Positions 51,176-60,306 of a stretch of 64,000 nt of DNA are shown one piece after another. This DNA is from ZLKRG08 sp046048895 (GTDB lineage Bacteria > Actinomycetota > Actinomycetes > Nanopelagicales > Nanopelagicaceae). Both the position numbers and the translations under genes were made by a program. The stretch spans positions 1-64,000 of the forward strand of contig JBJOFF010000003.1 of the NCBI GenBank assembly GCA_046048895.1. Reading direction: 5' to 3'. Positions within the stretch are counted from its first letter, which is position 1; the number at the start of each line of letters is the position of its first letter. The notes below the pieces were generated by a model. The model had not been told where the DNA came from, did not search any database, and worked only from the letters and a program-made list of their open reading frames with translations.

Positions 51176-52093
51176 ATGTCTATTGCATCTGGTCACGGTA
51201 TTGCGACTATCACCAATGGTGGAACTATTCTCGATGTCTGGTACCCAAGCCCAGCGCTAGCACCGCTTGGCGCTGCCCCAGCCCCAGAACTTGCCGCACT
51301 TGCAGGTGGCGATGAAATACGTGGTGTTAAGCGCGAAGTGGTCTCCGTTGAAATCGATACCGAAGTAGCGCCAAAAGATGCAAAGGATGCATATCTTCGT
51401 CTCCATTTACTTTCTCATCGATTAGTAAAGCCACATGGATTATCTCTTGATGGAGTCTTTGGGTTACTTTCAAATGTGGTTTGGACTAATCACGGACCTT
51501 GTGAAGTCGAAGGTTTCGAAATGGTGCGCGCCAAATTGCGCGCCAAGTTTGGTCAAGTAACGGTTTACTCGGTTGATAAATTTCCAAGAATGGTGGATTA
51601 CGTAATTCCATCTGGAGTCCGAATTGCAGATGCTGATCGTGTTCGTTTAGGTGCGTATTTGGCAAGTGGCACCACCGTTATGCATGAAGGTTTTGTGAAT
51701 TTCAATGCTGGCACATTAGGTACCTCAATGGTCGAAGGAAGAATCTCTGCAGGCGTCGTTGTTGGAGATGGCAGCGATATTGGCGGCGGCGCTTCAATCA
51801 TGGGAACTTTATCTGGAGGTGGCAAACAAGTAATTTCAATCGGAGAGAAATCTCTATTGGGCGCTAACTCTGGACTCGGAATTTCACTTGGTAACAACTG
51901 CGTTGTTGAAGCCGGAACTTACGTAACTGCAGCGGCGAAAGTAAAGCTGCCTGATGGTCAAATAGTTAAAGCGGCCGAACTTAGCGGTGGAGATAATCTG
52001 CTATTTCGTCGCAACTCTCAAACCGGTGCGTTGGAAGTGGTTTCCAAAACTGGTTCTTGGGGTGGTTTGAACTCTATCCTGCACTCAAATTAA
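51176..52093 (+). CDS. dapD: tetrahydrodipicolinate N-succinyltransferase (actinobacterial type)
   Basis: DapD adds a succinyl group to tetrahydrodipicolinate in lysine and diaminopimelate synthesis. The 305-residue product has the actinobacterial N-terminal domain and the hexapeptide left-handed beta-helix (VRLGAYLASGTTVMHEGFVN, then GDGSDIGGGASIMG, ISIGEKSLLGANSG). Length and form match Rv1201c. TAATAT is 6 bases before the ATG. The 3' end overlaps the SpoIID-like gene by 20 bases. With dapC at 35.2 kb it indicates the succinylase route. Confidence 0.94.
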   Translation: MSIASGHGIATITNGGTILDVWYPSPALAPLGAAPAPELAALAGGDEIRGVKREVVSVEIDTEVAPKDAKDAYLRLHLLSHRLVKPHGLSLDGVFGLLSNVVWTNHGPCEVEGFEMVRAKLRAKFGQVTVYSVDKFPRMVDYVIPSGVRIADADRVRLGAYLASGTTVMHEGFVNFNAGTLGTSMVEGRISAGVVVGDGSDIGGGASIMGTLSGGGKQVISIGEKSLLGANSGLGISLGNNCVVEAGTYVTAAAKVKLPDGQIVKAAELSGGDNLLFRRNSQTGALEVVSKTGSWGGLNSILHSN

Positions 52094-53249
52094 AGGTTGC
52101 CGAAGGCAATGCTGCCCTAGATCTAAAAGTTTCCAATCGCAAAGATGATTTCGTTCCATTTAAACTTGTGGCTTCAATTCTTTTCCCAATAATTTCTAGC
52201 TTTTGTACATCAATCAAGCCGAAAGCCTTCGCCACAATAGATTGCGGAACGCTACGAGTCCAGCTAGCGAAATTTGGATTTCGCTTTGGATCCAAACTCA
52301 CTGGATCTGCAACTGGCTGCAAATATGCGATTTCGGTACCAAAAGCATTGAAAGCACTTTCGGTACTGCCACCGCTTGATGAAGAGTAGTAAGCGCTAAT
52401 TGGGTCCCCTTGATAGGTAACCGCCAATCCCGTTAGTTCATTTATATTTGTAGCATCGACTGCTGCTTTCCAGAATTGACCATATCTGGGCTCATTTAAT
52501 TTCCCCATGCCAACAAAAAGTTGATCTTTGATGCTTCCGAATAATTCGCAATCACATGAAGGTCGGTAAATTCCAGCCTTGGACATGGCATAAGAACGTG
52601 CCGCTATCGCTTGTGCTCGTAACATCTCCATCGGCCACGAACTTGGAACTTCTGATATTCCATAAAGATACTCATCTTTGAGGCGAACGGTATTTGTAGC
52701 CTCAAAAGATTTACCTACAACCAATAAGTTCATATATCCAAATTGGTATCTACGGGTATTTCCTGCATAGAAAGAGACCAATGCGGTCTCTCCTTCTAAA
52801 AATCGGGTACCGCTCCAATTAATCGAAATCTCACGAGTTGTTGGCAATGTGGCAATTATATTTTTATTCTTTTTGATGGTCGTGACGATTCCAGAATTCG
52901 AATACTTGAAATAAGCAATGATGCCTTTTTCATTTATCTGGTAATCATTAATCATTAGGTAGCCAACGTCACTGATTAATTGAAGTGTTGCCGAATTTAG
53001 TTTGTTTCCGACGTTAATACGAAGGTCATACCAATCAGATACTGGAGCCACTTCGACTCCGGTGTAGTAATATTTCAAAATCTCTTCCGCGGTTTTGCCT
53101 TCAAGGGCCATGGCTTTCCCGCCAATTTGGCTCAAGCCCACTCCATGCCCAAAACCACTCCCGACAAATGTAAAAGATTCATTTGCTTGCGCCGGCGAAA
53201 TTAAAGAAACCGCAAGTAGTAGTGCGATTAAGCTTTTAAACATCCTCAT
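52074..53249 (-). CDS. SpoIID/LytB-domain exported protein
   Basis: A 391-residue protein with a signal peptide (MRMFKSLIALLLAVSLISPAQA) and the SpoIID domain: GSGFGHGVGLSQIGGKAMA, SSWPMEMLRAQAIAARSYA, then YYSSSSGGSTES near the end. SpoIID-type proteins cut peptidoglycan glycan strands (lytic transglycosylase) or serve as amidase enhancers. The organism has no sporulation genes in view. The ATG at 53249 overlaps the ABC ATPase gene by 14 bases; the next ATG (53243) is also possible. Its place at the end of a polysaccharide-export operon suggests that it opens the wall for glycan passage or attachment; that is inference. Confidence 0.85.
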   Translation of the reverse strand: MRMFKSLIALLLAVSLISPAQANESFTFVGSGFGHGVGLSQIGGKAMALEGKTAEEILKYYYTGVEVAPVSDWYDLRINVGNKLNSATLQLISDVGYLMINDYQINEKGIIAYFKYSNSGIVTTIKKNKNIIATLPTTREISINWSGTRFLEGETALVSFYAGNTRRYQFGYMNLLVVGKSFEATNTVRLKDEYLYGISEVPSSWPMEMLRAQAIAARSYAMSKAGIYRPSCDCELFGSIKDQLFVGMGKLNEPRYGQFWKAAVDATNINELTGLAVTYQGDPISAYYSSSSGGSTESAFNAFGTEIAYLQPVADPVSLDPKRNPNFASWTRSVPQSIVAKAFGLIDVQKLEIIGKRIEATSLNGTKSSLRLETFRSRAALPSATFNLSAG

Positions 53250-54024
53250 TAATGACAGCGCTCTTTCCGACAGCCAGGAAATCTTGGTATGCATCTACTA
53301 CATCATTTGGCATACCGCGTTGTATCAATTTACCTTTATGCAACCAAGCAACATCGTTACAAACTTCGCGAATCGTACCCAGCGCATGGCTAACAAGAAT
53401 CAAAGCGCGATTATCACCGCGCAGTTCTTTTAGCTTCGCCAAACTCTTCTCTTTAAATCGAGCATCACCGGTACTCAAAGCTTCATCGACAATTAAAATA
53501 TCTGGCTTCACGGTAACTGCAACTGAAAATCCAAGTCGGGCGTACATTCCCGATGAATAGGTGCGCATCGGCGCATCAATTGCTTCGCCTAGTTCGGAGA
53601 AATCTGCGATCTCTTCAAAATGTGCATCAATTTCATCTCTAGATAATCCTGATGCCAAGCCACCTAAAATTACATTTTCGCGTCCAGTAAGTTGCTTGTT
53701 AAAACCAACTCCAAGCGCCAGCAATGTAGAAACTTTTCCGTAAACTTCAACACGTCCAGTAGTCGGTGGAAGAATTCCACTAACTACACGCATCATGGTT
53801 GATTTACCTGCGCCATTTGCGCCAACAACTCCCAAAACACTTCCATAATCCACATCTAAATTAACGCCATCAAGTGCATTAATGATGCGAGTCTGTTTGG
53901 TTCCACGGCCGAGATGCTTGATCCGATTTGAAAGCGAGAGTTTCTTGTCGATCGTAGTTTTGTAAATCAGCCCTAAGTTTTGAACTGATACTGCAATCTC
54001 TCCTGGTAAATGTTTGTCAGACAC
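53236..54024 (-). CDS. ABC polysaccharide exporter, ATP-binding subunit (Wzt/TagH type)
   Basis: The ATPase of an ABC-2 exporter for O-antigen-, teichoic-acid- or galactan-like polymers. 262 residues: VGANGAGKSTMMRV (Walker A), RTYSSGMYARLGF (signature, with the YSSGM form typical of this branch), ILIVDEALSTGD (Walker B) and SHALGT (switch). No substrate-binding C-terminal extension is present. A GTG at 54024 overlaps the permease gene by 8 bases; the longer frame to 54069 is unlikely. Confidence 0.9.
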   Translation of the reverse strand: MSDKHLPGEIAVSVQNLGLIYKTTIDKKLSLSNRIKHLGRGTKQTRIINALDGVNLDVDYGSVLGVVGANGAGKSTMMRVVSGILPPTTGRVEVYGKVSTLLALGVGFNKQLTGRENVILGGLASGLSRDEIDAHFEEIADFSELGEAIDAPMRTYSSGMYARLGFSVAVTVKPDILIVDEALSTGDARFKEKSLAKLKELRGDNRALILVSHALGTIREVCNDVAWLHKGKLIQRGMPNDVVDAYQDFLAVGKSAVINEDV

Positions 54025-54844
54025 GGACAGCAAACTCTCTTTCACGAGAAAGGAAGAGATAGGTACCAATTAACAAGGTGCCAAATGCCCAGATTGCCGC
54101 TTTACCGACTTCACCCCAAGCCAGAGCCTCGTTATGAACCATGGTGCGAGACCAAGTATCTAAAATCGGAAAGAACGGATTGATATTTTTTAAGAATGCT
54201 AATTTGTCACTAACGCTTGATGCTTCAAAAAGTACCGGCGAGATATAAAGCAAGGTTCGATTTAAATACGGTAGAAAGTTTGAAATATCTCTTATATAAA
54301 CGTTTGCAGCGGAAATTAAGATTGCCACACCTAAGCCAAATACCAAGGCGATGAATACAACCACTGTTCCCCAGAGCATATTCCAATCAAAAGATAGTCC
54401 AAGAGAAAATTTGATAATTAGGAAGACTGGGATGGTCGGCAGAAACTTGAATAATGCCACAATGGTGGTTGATAGTGGGAGTGCAATTCTTGGAAATGCA
54501 GTATTCAATATCAGGCTCTCGCTAGAAGTTACGGATTTAGTTCCGCTATTCATGGCATTGCTAACAAGATAAAAGAGGAAGAGGCTGGCAGTTAAATGCG
54601 CGTATCGAGTGCTGTCAGCGCTACCTGCGATGATATTAATAAGTACAAAGTAAATTGCTGACAGTAGTAGTGGATTGATAATTAACCAGAGTTGGCCAAA
54701 TACTGAATCGAAATGGCTGGCATGAAGCTCTGATTTTGCATATTCGTTCATGAAGGAACGGCGCGCCCAGAGTGAACGCCAGTATCTACCTATTGGTGGT
54801 AGGCCAGCTTTAAAAGGTTCATATACCTCTACTGGCTTACTCAT
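54017..54844 (-). CDS. ABC polysaccharide exporter, permease subunit (Wzm/TagG type)
   Basis: A 275-residue ABC-2 permease with six hydrophobic helices. It begins MSKPVEVYEPFKAG and has the family stretches SVFGQLWLIINPLLLSAIYF, YIRDISNFLPYLNRTLLYISP and the final REREFAVRV. The TTG upstream (54865) is inside the glycosyltransferase gene. The ATG at 54844 is preferred because TAATCT lies 7 bases before it. It works with the ATPase to carry a lipid-linked glycan across the membrane. Confidence 0.88.
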   Translation of the reverse strand: MSKPVEVYEPFKAGLPPIGRYWRSLWARRSFMNEYAKSELHASHFDSVFGQLWLIINPLLLSAIYFVLINIIAGSADSTRYAHLTASLFLFYLVSNAMNSGTKSVTSSESLILNTAFPRIALPLSTTIVALFKFLPTIPVFLIIKFSLGLSFDWNMLWGTVVVFIALVFGLGVAILISAANVYIRDISNFLPYLNRTLLYISPVLFEASSVSDKLAFLKNINPFFPILDTWSRTMVHNEALAWGEVGKAAIWAFGTLLIGTYLFLSREREFAVRV

Positions 54845-54851
54845 GAGGGAA

Positions 54852-54857
54852 AGATTA
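54852..54857 (-). promoter_or_regulatory. -10 box for leaderless ABC permease gene
   Basis: Minus-strand TAATCT, 7 bases before the ATG at 54844; it overlaps the last codons of the glycosyltransferase gene. Confidence 0.45.
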
Positions 54858-55823
54858 CCTGACAAAGCGTCTTGTAGATGTAATAAAGCCAGTTCCCCAA
54901 CTCATATGCATCGTAAATAAGATTGCCGGCAGCATCAGTCGCTCTGAAAAAGTGTTGCCGATTTTGATAGATGCCAACAATAAGAAAAGTCCATAAATCC
55001 CAGCTGGGATGAAGAGAATCGGATTAAAAAGTCCTGCGATCAAAGAGGTCAACGTGCCAATAACGGTAAATGGAGGCGCTAAATAACGTAAGTTGATAGT
55101 CCCCTTATGGGTTCGCGATACCACTCGACGCCAACGACCATATTCGAAATATTGTTTAGTTAAAGCAGTTAAGGATCTACGTGGTCTGTAAGTGACAATC
55201 AATCTTGGATCAAAGAAAATCTTTCCCCCATTCTTACGTAGTCGAAAATTTAATTCCCAATCCTGGGCTCTAGTGAAATGTTCATCAAATCCACCAATGG
55301 CATTTATCGCAGCGCGATTGAAAACTCCTAGATAAACGGTATCGGTTTCACCTGCACTGCCACCAGTGTGAAATTTAGCCGCACCTACTCCGAGTGCGCT
55401 GCGCATTGCAGCTGCAACCGCTTTTTCAAATGGAGTTTTACCTTCGGCTGCCATGACTCCGCCAACATTGACCGCACCTGTTTTATTCAAAAGTTCTACC
55501 GCGATGGAAATATAATTTTCAGGAATATTTGCATGTCCATCTACTCGCACAATAATTGGATTTTTAGAGTTCTTAATTGCGATGTTTAGTCCCGCTGCAG
55601 TTCGACCGGTTGGATTTTCTACTACTTTGATTCGAGCATCTGCGCTCGCCAATTGTTTGGCCATTTGCAAAGTACGATCTTTAGAAGGGCCTACCGCCAG
55701 CACCACTTCAATTTCACCCTTAAAATCTTGAGCCAAAATGGCAGCTACCGTTTGCTTTAAATAATTCTCTTCGTTCAAAATTGGGAGAATTACTGAGACT
55801 GCGCTTGAAGTCACCTCGGCCAT
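54855..55823 (-). CDS. GT2-family glycosyltransferase with C-terminal membrane part
   Basis: A 322-residue transferase. VSVILPILNEENYL opens the GT-A domain, with VRVDGHANIPENY (metal DxD-like) and FTRAQDWELNFRLRK as acceptor-side motif. Two or three hydrophobic segments lie near 240-300. It resembles succinoglycan ExoA-type enzymes by its GGVMAAEGKTPFEKAVAAAM part. The ATG at 55823 is better than the TTG three codons upstream. It is divergent from the LCP gene and probably adds sugars to the exported glycan. Confidence 0.85.
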   Translation of the reverse strand: MAEVTSSAVSVILPILNEENYLKQTVAAILAQDFKGEIEVVLAVGPSKDRTLQMAKQLASADARIKVVENPTGRTAAGLNIAIKNSKNPIIVRVDGHANIPENYISIAVELLNKTGAVNVGGVMAAEGKTPFEKAVAAAMRSALGVGAAKFHTGGSAGETDTVYLGVFNRAAINAIGGFDEHFTRAQDWELNFRLRKNGGKIFFDPRLIVTYRPRRSLTALTKQYFEYGRWRRVVSRTHKGTINLRYLAPPFTVIGTLTSLIAGLFNPILFIPAGIYGLFLLLASIKIGNTFSERLMLPAILFTMHMSWGTGFITSTRRFVR

Positions 55824-55858
55824 AACGGGCAAACGCTATCGCGTTAAGGTCGCTCTTG

Positions 55859-55864
55859 TAGGCT
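55859..55864 (+). promoter_or_regulatory. -10 box for leaderless LCP gene
   Basis: TAGGCT, 7 bases before the GTG at 55872. Confidence 0.45.
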
Positions 55865-55871
55865 TTCGCCC

Positions 55872-57002
55872 GTGAAATCACCTAAAGCGATTAAGTATCT
55901 GACATGGAGTTCCATTGGCATCGTCCTGATCTCTGCCTTCGCTTGGGTTGGTTTGAGTCGAATTAGCGGCGCCATTAATCGCGTCAGCGTCTTTGACTCT
56001 TTGATAGATAGACCTGAAAAGGCATCTAGCGCTGTCAATTACTTAGTAGTGGGTTCTGATACTCGTGAAGGCTTAAGCAAAGAAGAGCTGCGCCAATTAA
56101 GAGTCGGTTCTACCAAAACTGCAGCCGGTGCACGTTCTGACACCATGATGTTGGTTCATATTAGTAAGTCACGTGAGAACGCAGTGGTCATTTCGATTCC
56201 GCGCGACAGCTTGGTGACCGTGCCCGCACATATTGGTTTAGACGGCAAAACTGAAGTTCCTGCAACTCAAGCAAAAGTAAATGCCGCATTTGCTTGGGGT
56301 GGTGCACCTTTATTAATTCGTACTTTAGAAGCGGAAACTAATTTATTAATTGATCATTACGTCGAAGTCAACTTCGCAGGTTTTAGAGATGTGGTCGATG
56401 CACTTGGTGGTATTCAAGTCTGTTCAAAAGTTGCCATCAATGACCCTAAGAGCCACTTAGTCATGGATGCTGGTGTCCACACACTTAATGGAATCGAAGC
56501 GCTTAAATATGTTCGAACCCGAGATTTTGATGGACTCGGCGATATTGGCCGTATGCAACGCCAACAACAATTTGTTTCTGCAGTGTTCCGCAAAGCAACC
56601 AGCACTGGTGTACTGCTTAATCCATTTAAATTAAAGAATCTAGTTGATGCAGTCTTTAAAACAGTCAAAACTGATGAAACCCTGAATCAGGGCGATATTG
56701 TTAATTTGGCGAAACAAATTAAAAATCTCTCTCCAAGCAAAATGCGCACTATGACTATTCCATTACAAACCTCAAATGGATATGTATCAGGTGTTGGTTC
56801 AGTAGTGATTTGGCATGAAACGTTAGCGCCAGAACTATTTAACCGTATGCGAAATGATCAACCAGTAGTTGATAAAGCCTCACCTTCGCCAACAAGCAAG
56901 AATGCAAAGAATGGCAAGAAAGCCAGCGCGTCTCCTTCGGTAATTGATAAATTTAGAACTTCTACCGCAAGTGAAAACCTCTGCGGACAGATTAAGTATT
57001 AA
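55872..57002 (+). CDS. LytR-CpsA-Psr (LCP) family phosphotransferase
   Basis: LCP proteins attach lipid-linked glycans to peptidoglycan outside the cell. The 376-residue product has an N-terminal membrane anchor (about 12-31) and the LCP domain with LVVGSDTREG, ARSDTMMLVHI, ISIPRDSLVTVP, VNAAFAWGG, VRTRDFDGLGDIGRMQRQQQ. Its Asp/Arg set is complete. A Lys/Ser-rich tail follows near 335-360. The exporter genes on the other strand fit with this job. The GTG has TAGGCT 7 bases before it. Confidence 0.92.
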   Translation: MKSPKAIKYLTWSSIGIVLISAFAWVGLSRISGAINRVSVFDSLIDRPEKASSAVNYLVVGSDTREGLSKEELRQLRVGSTKTAAGARSDTMMLVHISKSRENAVVISIPRDSLVTVPAHIGLDGKTEVPATQAKVNAAFAWGGAPLLIRTLEAETNLLIDHYVEVNFAGFRDVVDALGGIQVCSKVAINDPKSHLVMDAGVHTLNGIEALKYVRTRDFDGLGDIGRMQRQQQFVSAVFRKATSTGVLLNPFKLKNLVDAVFKTVKTDETLNQGDIVNLAKQIKNLSPSKMRTMTIPLQTSNGYVSGVGSVVIWHETLAPELFNRMRNDQPVVDKASPSPTSKNAKNGKKASASPSVIDKFRTSTASENLCGQIKY

Positions 57003-57005
57003 ACT
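57000..57005 (+). promoter_or_regulatory. -10 box for leaderless UDP-glucose dehydrogenase gene
   Basis: TAAACT, overlapping the LCP stop codon and lying 7 bases before the ATG at 57013. Confidence 0.5.
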
Positions 57006-57012
57006 CCCCAGC

Positions 57013-58305
57013 ATGAAAATCTCAGTAATCGGTACGGGTTATCTTGGTGCTACGCATGCAGCCTGCATGGCCGAACTTGGGCTTGAGGTCGTTGGCGTTG
57101 ATAACGATGCTGCAAAGATTGAAGCGTTATCTCGCGGTGAACTGCCTTTCTATGAACCAGAGTTGCCTGAACTTCTCTCTAAGCATGTACAAGGCGGAAA
57201 GTTAAAGTTCACTACAGATTATTCAGAGATTGCTGATTGCGACGTTCACTTCATCTGTGTTGGTACTCCGCAGATTAAAGATGGCTTGGCCGCTGATTTA
57301 ACTTATGTGAAGAGCGCATTTGCTGCAGTAGCTGCTGTGGCCAAACCGGGATCACTTTTAGTTGGCAAATCAACCGTGCCGGTCGGAACTGCACAGGAAC
57401 TTTCGATGAATATCCCGGCTCATGCTGAGCTAGCTTGGAATCCAGAGTTCTTACGTGAAGGTTTTGCGGTTGAAGATACGCTTCGCCCAAATCGTTTAGT
57501 AATTGGTGTTACCTCGGATCGAGCTGAAGAGATTCTCAAGCAGGTATATGCAGTTAACTTACAAGAAGGCACTCCTTGGGTCCGGGCAAATCTTCCAACT
57601 GCAGAATTGGTTAAAGTCTCTGCGAATTCATTCTTAGCAACCAAGATTTCATTTATCAATGCAATGGCAGAAATTTGCGAAACAGCTGGTGGAGATGTGA
57701 CGGTTTTGGCTAAGGCGATTGGATACGATCCAAGAATCGGAAATCGCTTTTTGCAAGCAGGAATTGGTTTTGGTGGTGGATGTCTACCTAAAGATATTCG
57801 TGCATTTATGGCGCGTGCCGAAGAGCTTGGCGCTTCACAAGCTGTCGAATTCCTAAAAGATATCGATGCAATTAATTTGCGTGCGCGTCAGCGCGTAATA
57901 AATGTAGTTCAAAAAGAACTTGGCTTAGATCTAAAGTCATTTAAAATCGCGGTGCTTGGCGCAACTTTCAAGCCAGATTCAGATGATGTGCGCGACTCTC
58001 CTGCACTTGATATTGCTGCGCAGATTCATGCCACTGGTGCGCAGGTAACAATCCACGATCCAAAAGGTATTGAGCCTGCAAGAAAGCGTTTTCCAGCGCT
58101 AACTTTCGCAGAATCGATTGAAGATTGTGTTGCAGGTGCAGACTTAATTCTTCACTTGACTGAATGGAAACAATATCGCGAGTTAGATCCTGCTGCTATT
58201 AAGAAATTGGTAAAGCAGGCGAAGATTCTAGATGGTCGAAATATGTTGGATCGCGATAAGTGGCAAGCGGCTGGTTGGGACTTCCACGCTTTAGGTCGTG
58301 CATGA
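57013..58305 (+). CDS. ugd: UDP-glucose 6-dehydrogenase
   Basis: Oxidises UDP-glucose to UDP-glucuronate with NAD, giving acidic sugar for surface glycans. The 430-residue product shows the NAD loop MKISVIGTGYLGATHAACMA, STVPVGTA, NPEFLREG and the catalytic GFGGGCLPKD with its Cys. NAD-dependent relatives such as GDP-mannose dehydrogenase are less likely by these motifs. The frame is open from 56944, but MKISVIG is the family start and TAAACT is 7 bases before it. The stop overlaps the next gene by 4 bases. Confidence 0.92.
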   Translation: MKISVIGTGYLGATHAACMAELGLEVVGVDNDAAKIEALSRGELPFYEPELPELLSKHVQGGKLKFTTDYSEIADCDVHFICVGTPQIKDGLAADLTYVKSAFAAVAAVAKPGSLLVGKSTVPVGTAQELSMNIPAHAELAWNPEFLREGFAVEDTLRPNRLVIGVTSDRAEEILKQVYAVNLQEGTPWVRANLPTAELVKVSANSFLATKISFINAMAEICETAGGDVTVLAKAIGYDPRIGNRFLQAGIGFGGGCLPKDIRAFMARAEELGASQAVEFLKDIDAINLRARQRVINVVQKELGLDLKSFKIAVLGATFKPDSDDVRDSPALDIAAQIHATGAQVTIHDPKGIEPARKRFPALTFAESIEDCVAGADLILHLTEWKQYRELDPAAIKKLVKQAKILDGRNMLDRDKWQAAGWDFHALGRA

Positions 58306-58700
58306 GTTTTACTGACGCCACAATTGACCAAGTTCTCGCATTAAAAACTTGGGCGGTGGTCGGTCTAGGAAATAATCCAGAGCGTGCCGCTTTTGGAGTA
58401 GCGAAGTTATTACAAGATAAAGGCCACAAAATTGTTCCGGTATATCCACGCGCTGAAACCGTTCACGGCGAAACTGGCTATAAGACTCTAGCGGAAATAC
58501 CTTTTCCAGTAGATGTAGTTGATTGTTTTGTAAATTCAAAGCTAGTTGGACAAGTAGTAGATGAAGCGATTTCAATTGGTGCAAAAGCAGTTTGGTTACA
58601 GCTTGATGTTATTGATGAAGCTGCGGTCGCAAGAGCTGAGGCAGCTGGCTTATTAGCAATTATGGACCGCTGTCCGGCAATCGAATATAGAAAGCGTTAG
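58302..58700 (+). CDS. CoA-binding domain protein (YccU-like)
   Basis: A 132-residue single-domain Rossmann protein of the CoA_binding_2 family, with WAVVGLGNNPERAAFGVAKLL, IVPVYPRAE, VDVVDCFVNS and MDRCPAIEYRK. E. coli YccU-like proteins bind CoA; their role is unknown. Its ATG overlaps the dehydrogenase stop (ATGA). The 3' end overlaps purE by 4 bases on the other strand. Confidence 0.85.
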   Translation: MSFTDATIDQVLALKTWAVVGLGNNPERAAFGVAKLLQDKGHKIVPVYPRAETVHGETGYKTLAEIPFPVDVVDCFVNSKLVGQVVDEAISIGAKAVWLQLDVIDEAAVARAEAAGLLAIMDRCPAIEYRKR

Positions 58701-59203
58701 AAACCAGTTTTTTGACTGCGCCGCGCCTTAAGCGCCGCGCCTTTTGCCTTAGCCTCTTCATTTAATTTTTGCATTGCGATTTCAACTTTCTCGCTCAATG
58801 AAGCATTGGCAGTTGCCAATATTCGTGCCGCCAAAATTCCGGCATTCTTGGCATTTCCGATTCCAACTGTGGCCACTGGAATTCCAGCTGGCATCTGCAC
58901 AATTGAGAGTAAGGAATCCATGCCTTCGAGGTTTGCTAAAGGCACTGGCACTCCAATGACTGGCAAAGTGGTTAATGATGCAACCATGCCGGGTAAATGT
59001 GCTGCGCCGCCAGCTCCAGCAATAATTACTTTATAGCCATTTTTCGCGGCAGATTTTGCAAATTGCGCCATCTCTTCTGGCATGCGATGTGCCGAAACTA
59101 CTTCCGCAGAATAAGAAATTCCGAATTCATCTAAAACCAACGCAGCTGCTTCCATGGTTGGCCAATCAGAATCTGATCCCATGATGATGGCGACATCACT
59201 CAT
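58697..59203 (-). CDS. purE: N5-carboxyaminoimidazole ribonucleotide mutase
   Basis: PurE converts N5-CAIR to CAIR in purine synthesis. The 168-residue product has the family core IIMGSDSDWPTM, SAHRMPEEM, GAGGAAHLPGMVAS and GIGNAKNAGILA. The ATG at 59203 overlaps the purK stop by 8 bases with GGAGAG ahead, so PurK and PurE are made together. It is the class I type that needs PurK. Confidence 0.96.
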   Translation of the reverse strand: MSDVAIIMGSDSDWPTMEAAALVLDEFGISYSAEVVSAHRMPEEMAQFAKSAAKNGYKVIIAGAGGAAHLPGMVASLTTLPVIGVPVPLANLEGMDSLLSIVQMPAGIPVATVGIGNAKNAGILAARILATANASLSEKVEIAMQKLNEEAKAKGAALKARRSQKTGF

Positions 59204-60302
59204 CAATCTCTCCGCTCATATATGCAAGTGCATGTTCAACTTCTTGGCGTAATTCTACGAGGTTATCTCCAGTAATAGTTACATGGCCGATTTTGCGACC
59301 AGGCCTAACCTCTTTACGATATTGATGAAATTTGAGCGCTGGAGTGCGCGCCATCAAATGCAGATATGGTCGATACATATCTGGTTTGTCTCCACCCAAA
59401 ACATTTCCCATAACTGCCCATTTTGCGGTCATGGCGGTTTCGCCGAGTGGTAAATCTAAGATTGCGCGCAAATGTTGTTCAAATTGGCTAGTGACCGATC
59501 CTTCGATTGTCCAGTGCCCAGAATTATGTGGACGAAGTGCAAGTTCGTTGATAATTAAATTATCACCTTTGACAAACATTTCTGCTGCCATTACTCCGAC
59601 TAAACCAATTTCATTTGCGATAGTTAGCGCTAAATTCTGCGCAGCTTGTGATTGGGTTTCATTAAATTCGGGCACAGGAGTTACAGTTTCGACGCAAATG
59701 CCATCGCTTTGTACTGTTCGAGTTGGCGCCCAAGTTGCCGCTTGACCGTGTGCAGATCTAGCCACCATCACTGCAATTTCGTAATCAAAGTCCACGAACT
59801 CTTCCAGAATTAACTTTGGTACTTCTTTTAATAATTTCTCTAAATCGCTTTTAGCTTCAATTTTCCAAACACCGCGGCCGTCATAACCGCCTGAAATTGC
59901 TTTAGCGATTGCCGGATATTGCCAATCAATTGCTTCCGTGACTACCTGCCACTTTGGACTAGGTAGATGGGCCAGCTTCTCGCGCATTAACGCTTTATCT
60001 TGAGAGTACTGAAAAGCGTTGGCAGATGGCGCAAATTTGAAACCTTCAGATTCCAAAGTCTTGATTATTGATAAAGGAATCAATTCATGCTCGAACGTAA
60101 CTAAATCACATTGTTTTGCAAAGTTTCGAACCGTATCTAAATCTCGATAATCCCCGACAACATGTGGTGAACTTTGAGCAGCCGAATCATTTTCCGAGGC
60201 CGCGAGCGAGATTAAATCGATACCGAGTGCTGCAGCTGGCGCAAGGGTCATCTGCGCCAATTGTCCGGAGCCAATTACGCCAACCCTTGGAAATGCACTC
60301 AC
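59196..60302 (-). CDS. purK: N5-carboxyaminoimidazole ribonucleotide synthase
   Basis: PurK uses ATP and bicarbonate to make N5-CAIR from AIR. The 368-residue ATP-grasp protein begins VGVIGSGQLAQM and has SGGYDGRGVWKIE, ILEEFVDFDYEIAVMVAR, ELALRPHNSGHWT. The start is GTG at 60302. It follows birA by 4 bases, giving a birA-purK-purE unit. Confidence 0.95.
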   Translation of the reverse strand: MSAFPRVGVIGSGQLAQMTLAPAAALGIDLISLAASENDSAAQSSPHVVGDYRDLDTVRNFAKQCDLVTFEHELIPLSIIKTLESEGFKFAPSANAFQYSQDKALMREKLAHLPSPKWQVVTEAIDWQYPAIAKAISGGYDGRGVWKIEAKSDLEKLLKEVPKLILEEFVDFDYEIAVMVARSAHGQAATWAPTRTVQSDGICVETVTPVPEFNETQSQAAQNLALTIANEIGLVGVMAAEMFVKGDNLIINELALRPHNSGHWTIEGSVTSQFEQHLRAILDLPLGETAMTAKWAVMGNVLGGDKPDMYRPYLHLMARTPALKFHQYRKEVRPGRKIGHVTITGDNLVELRQEVEHALAYMSGEIDE

Positions 60303-60306
60303 GCAG

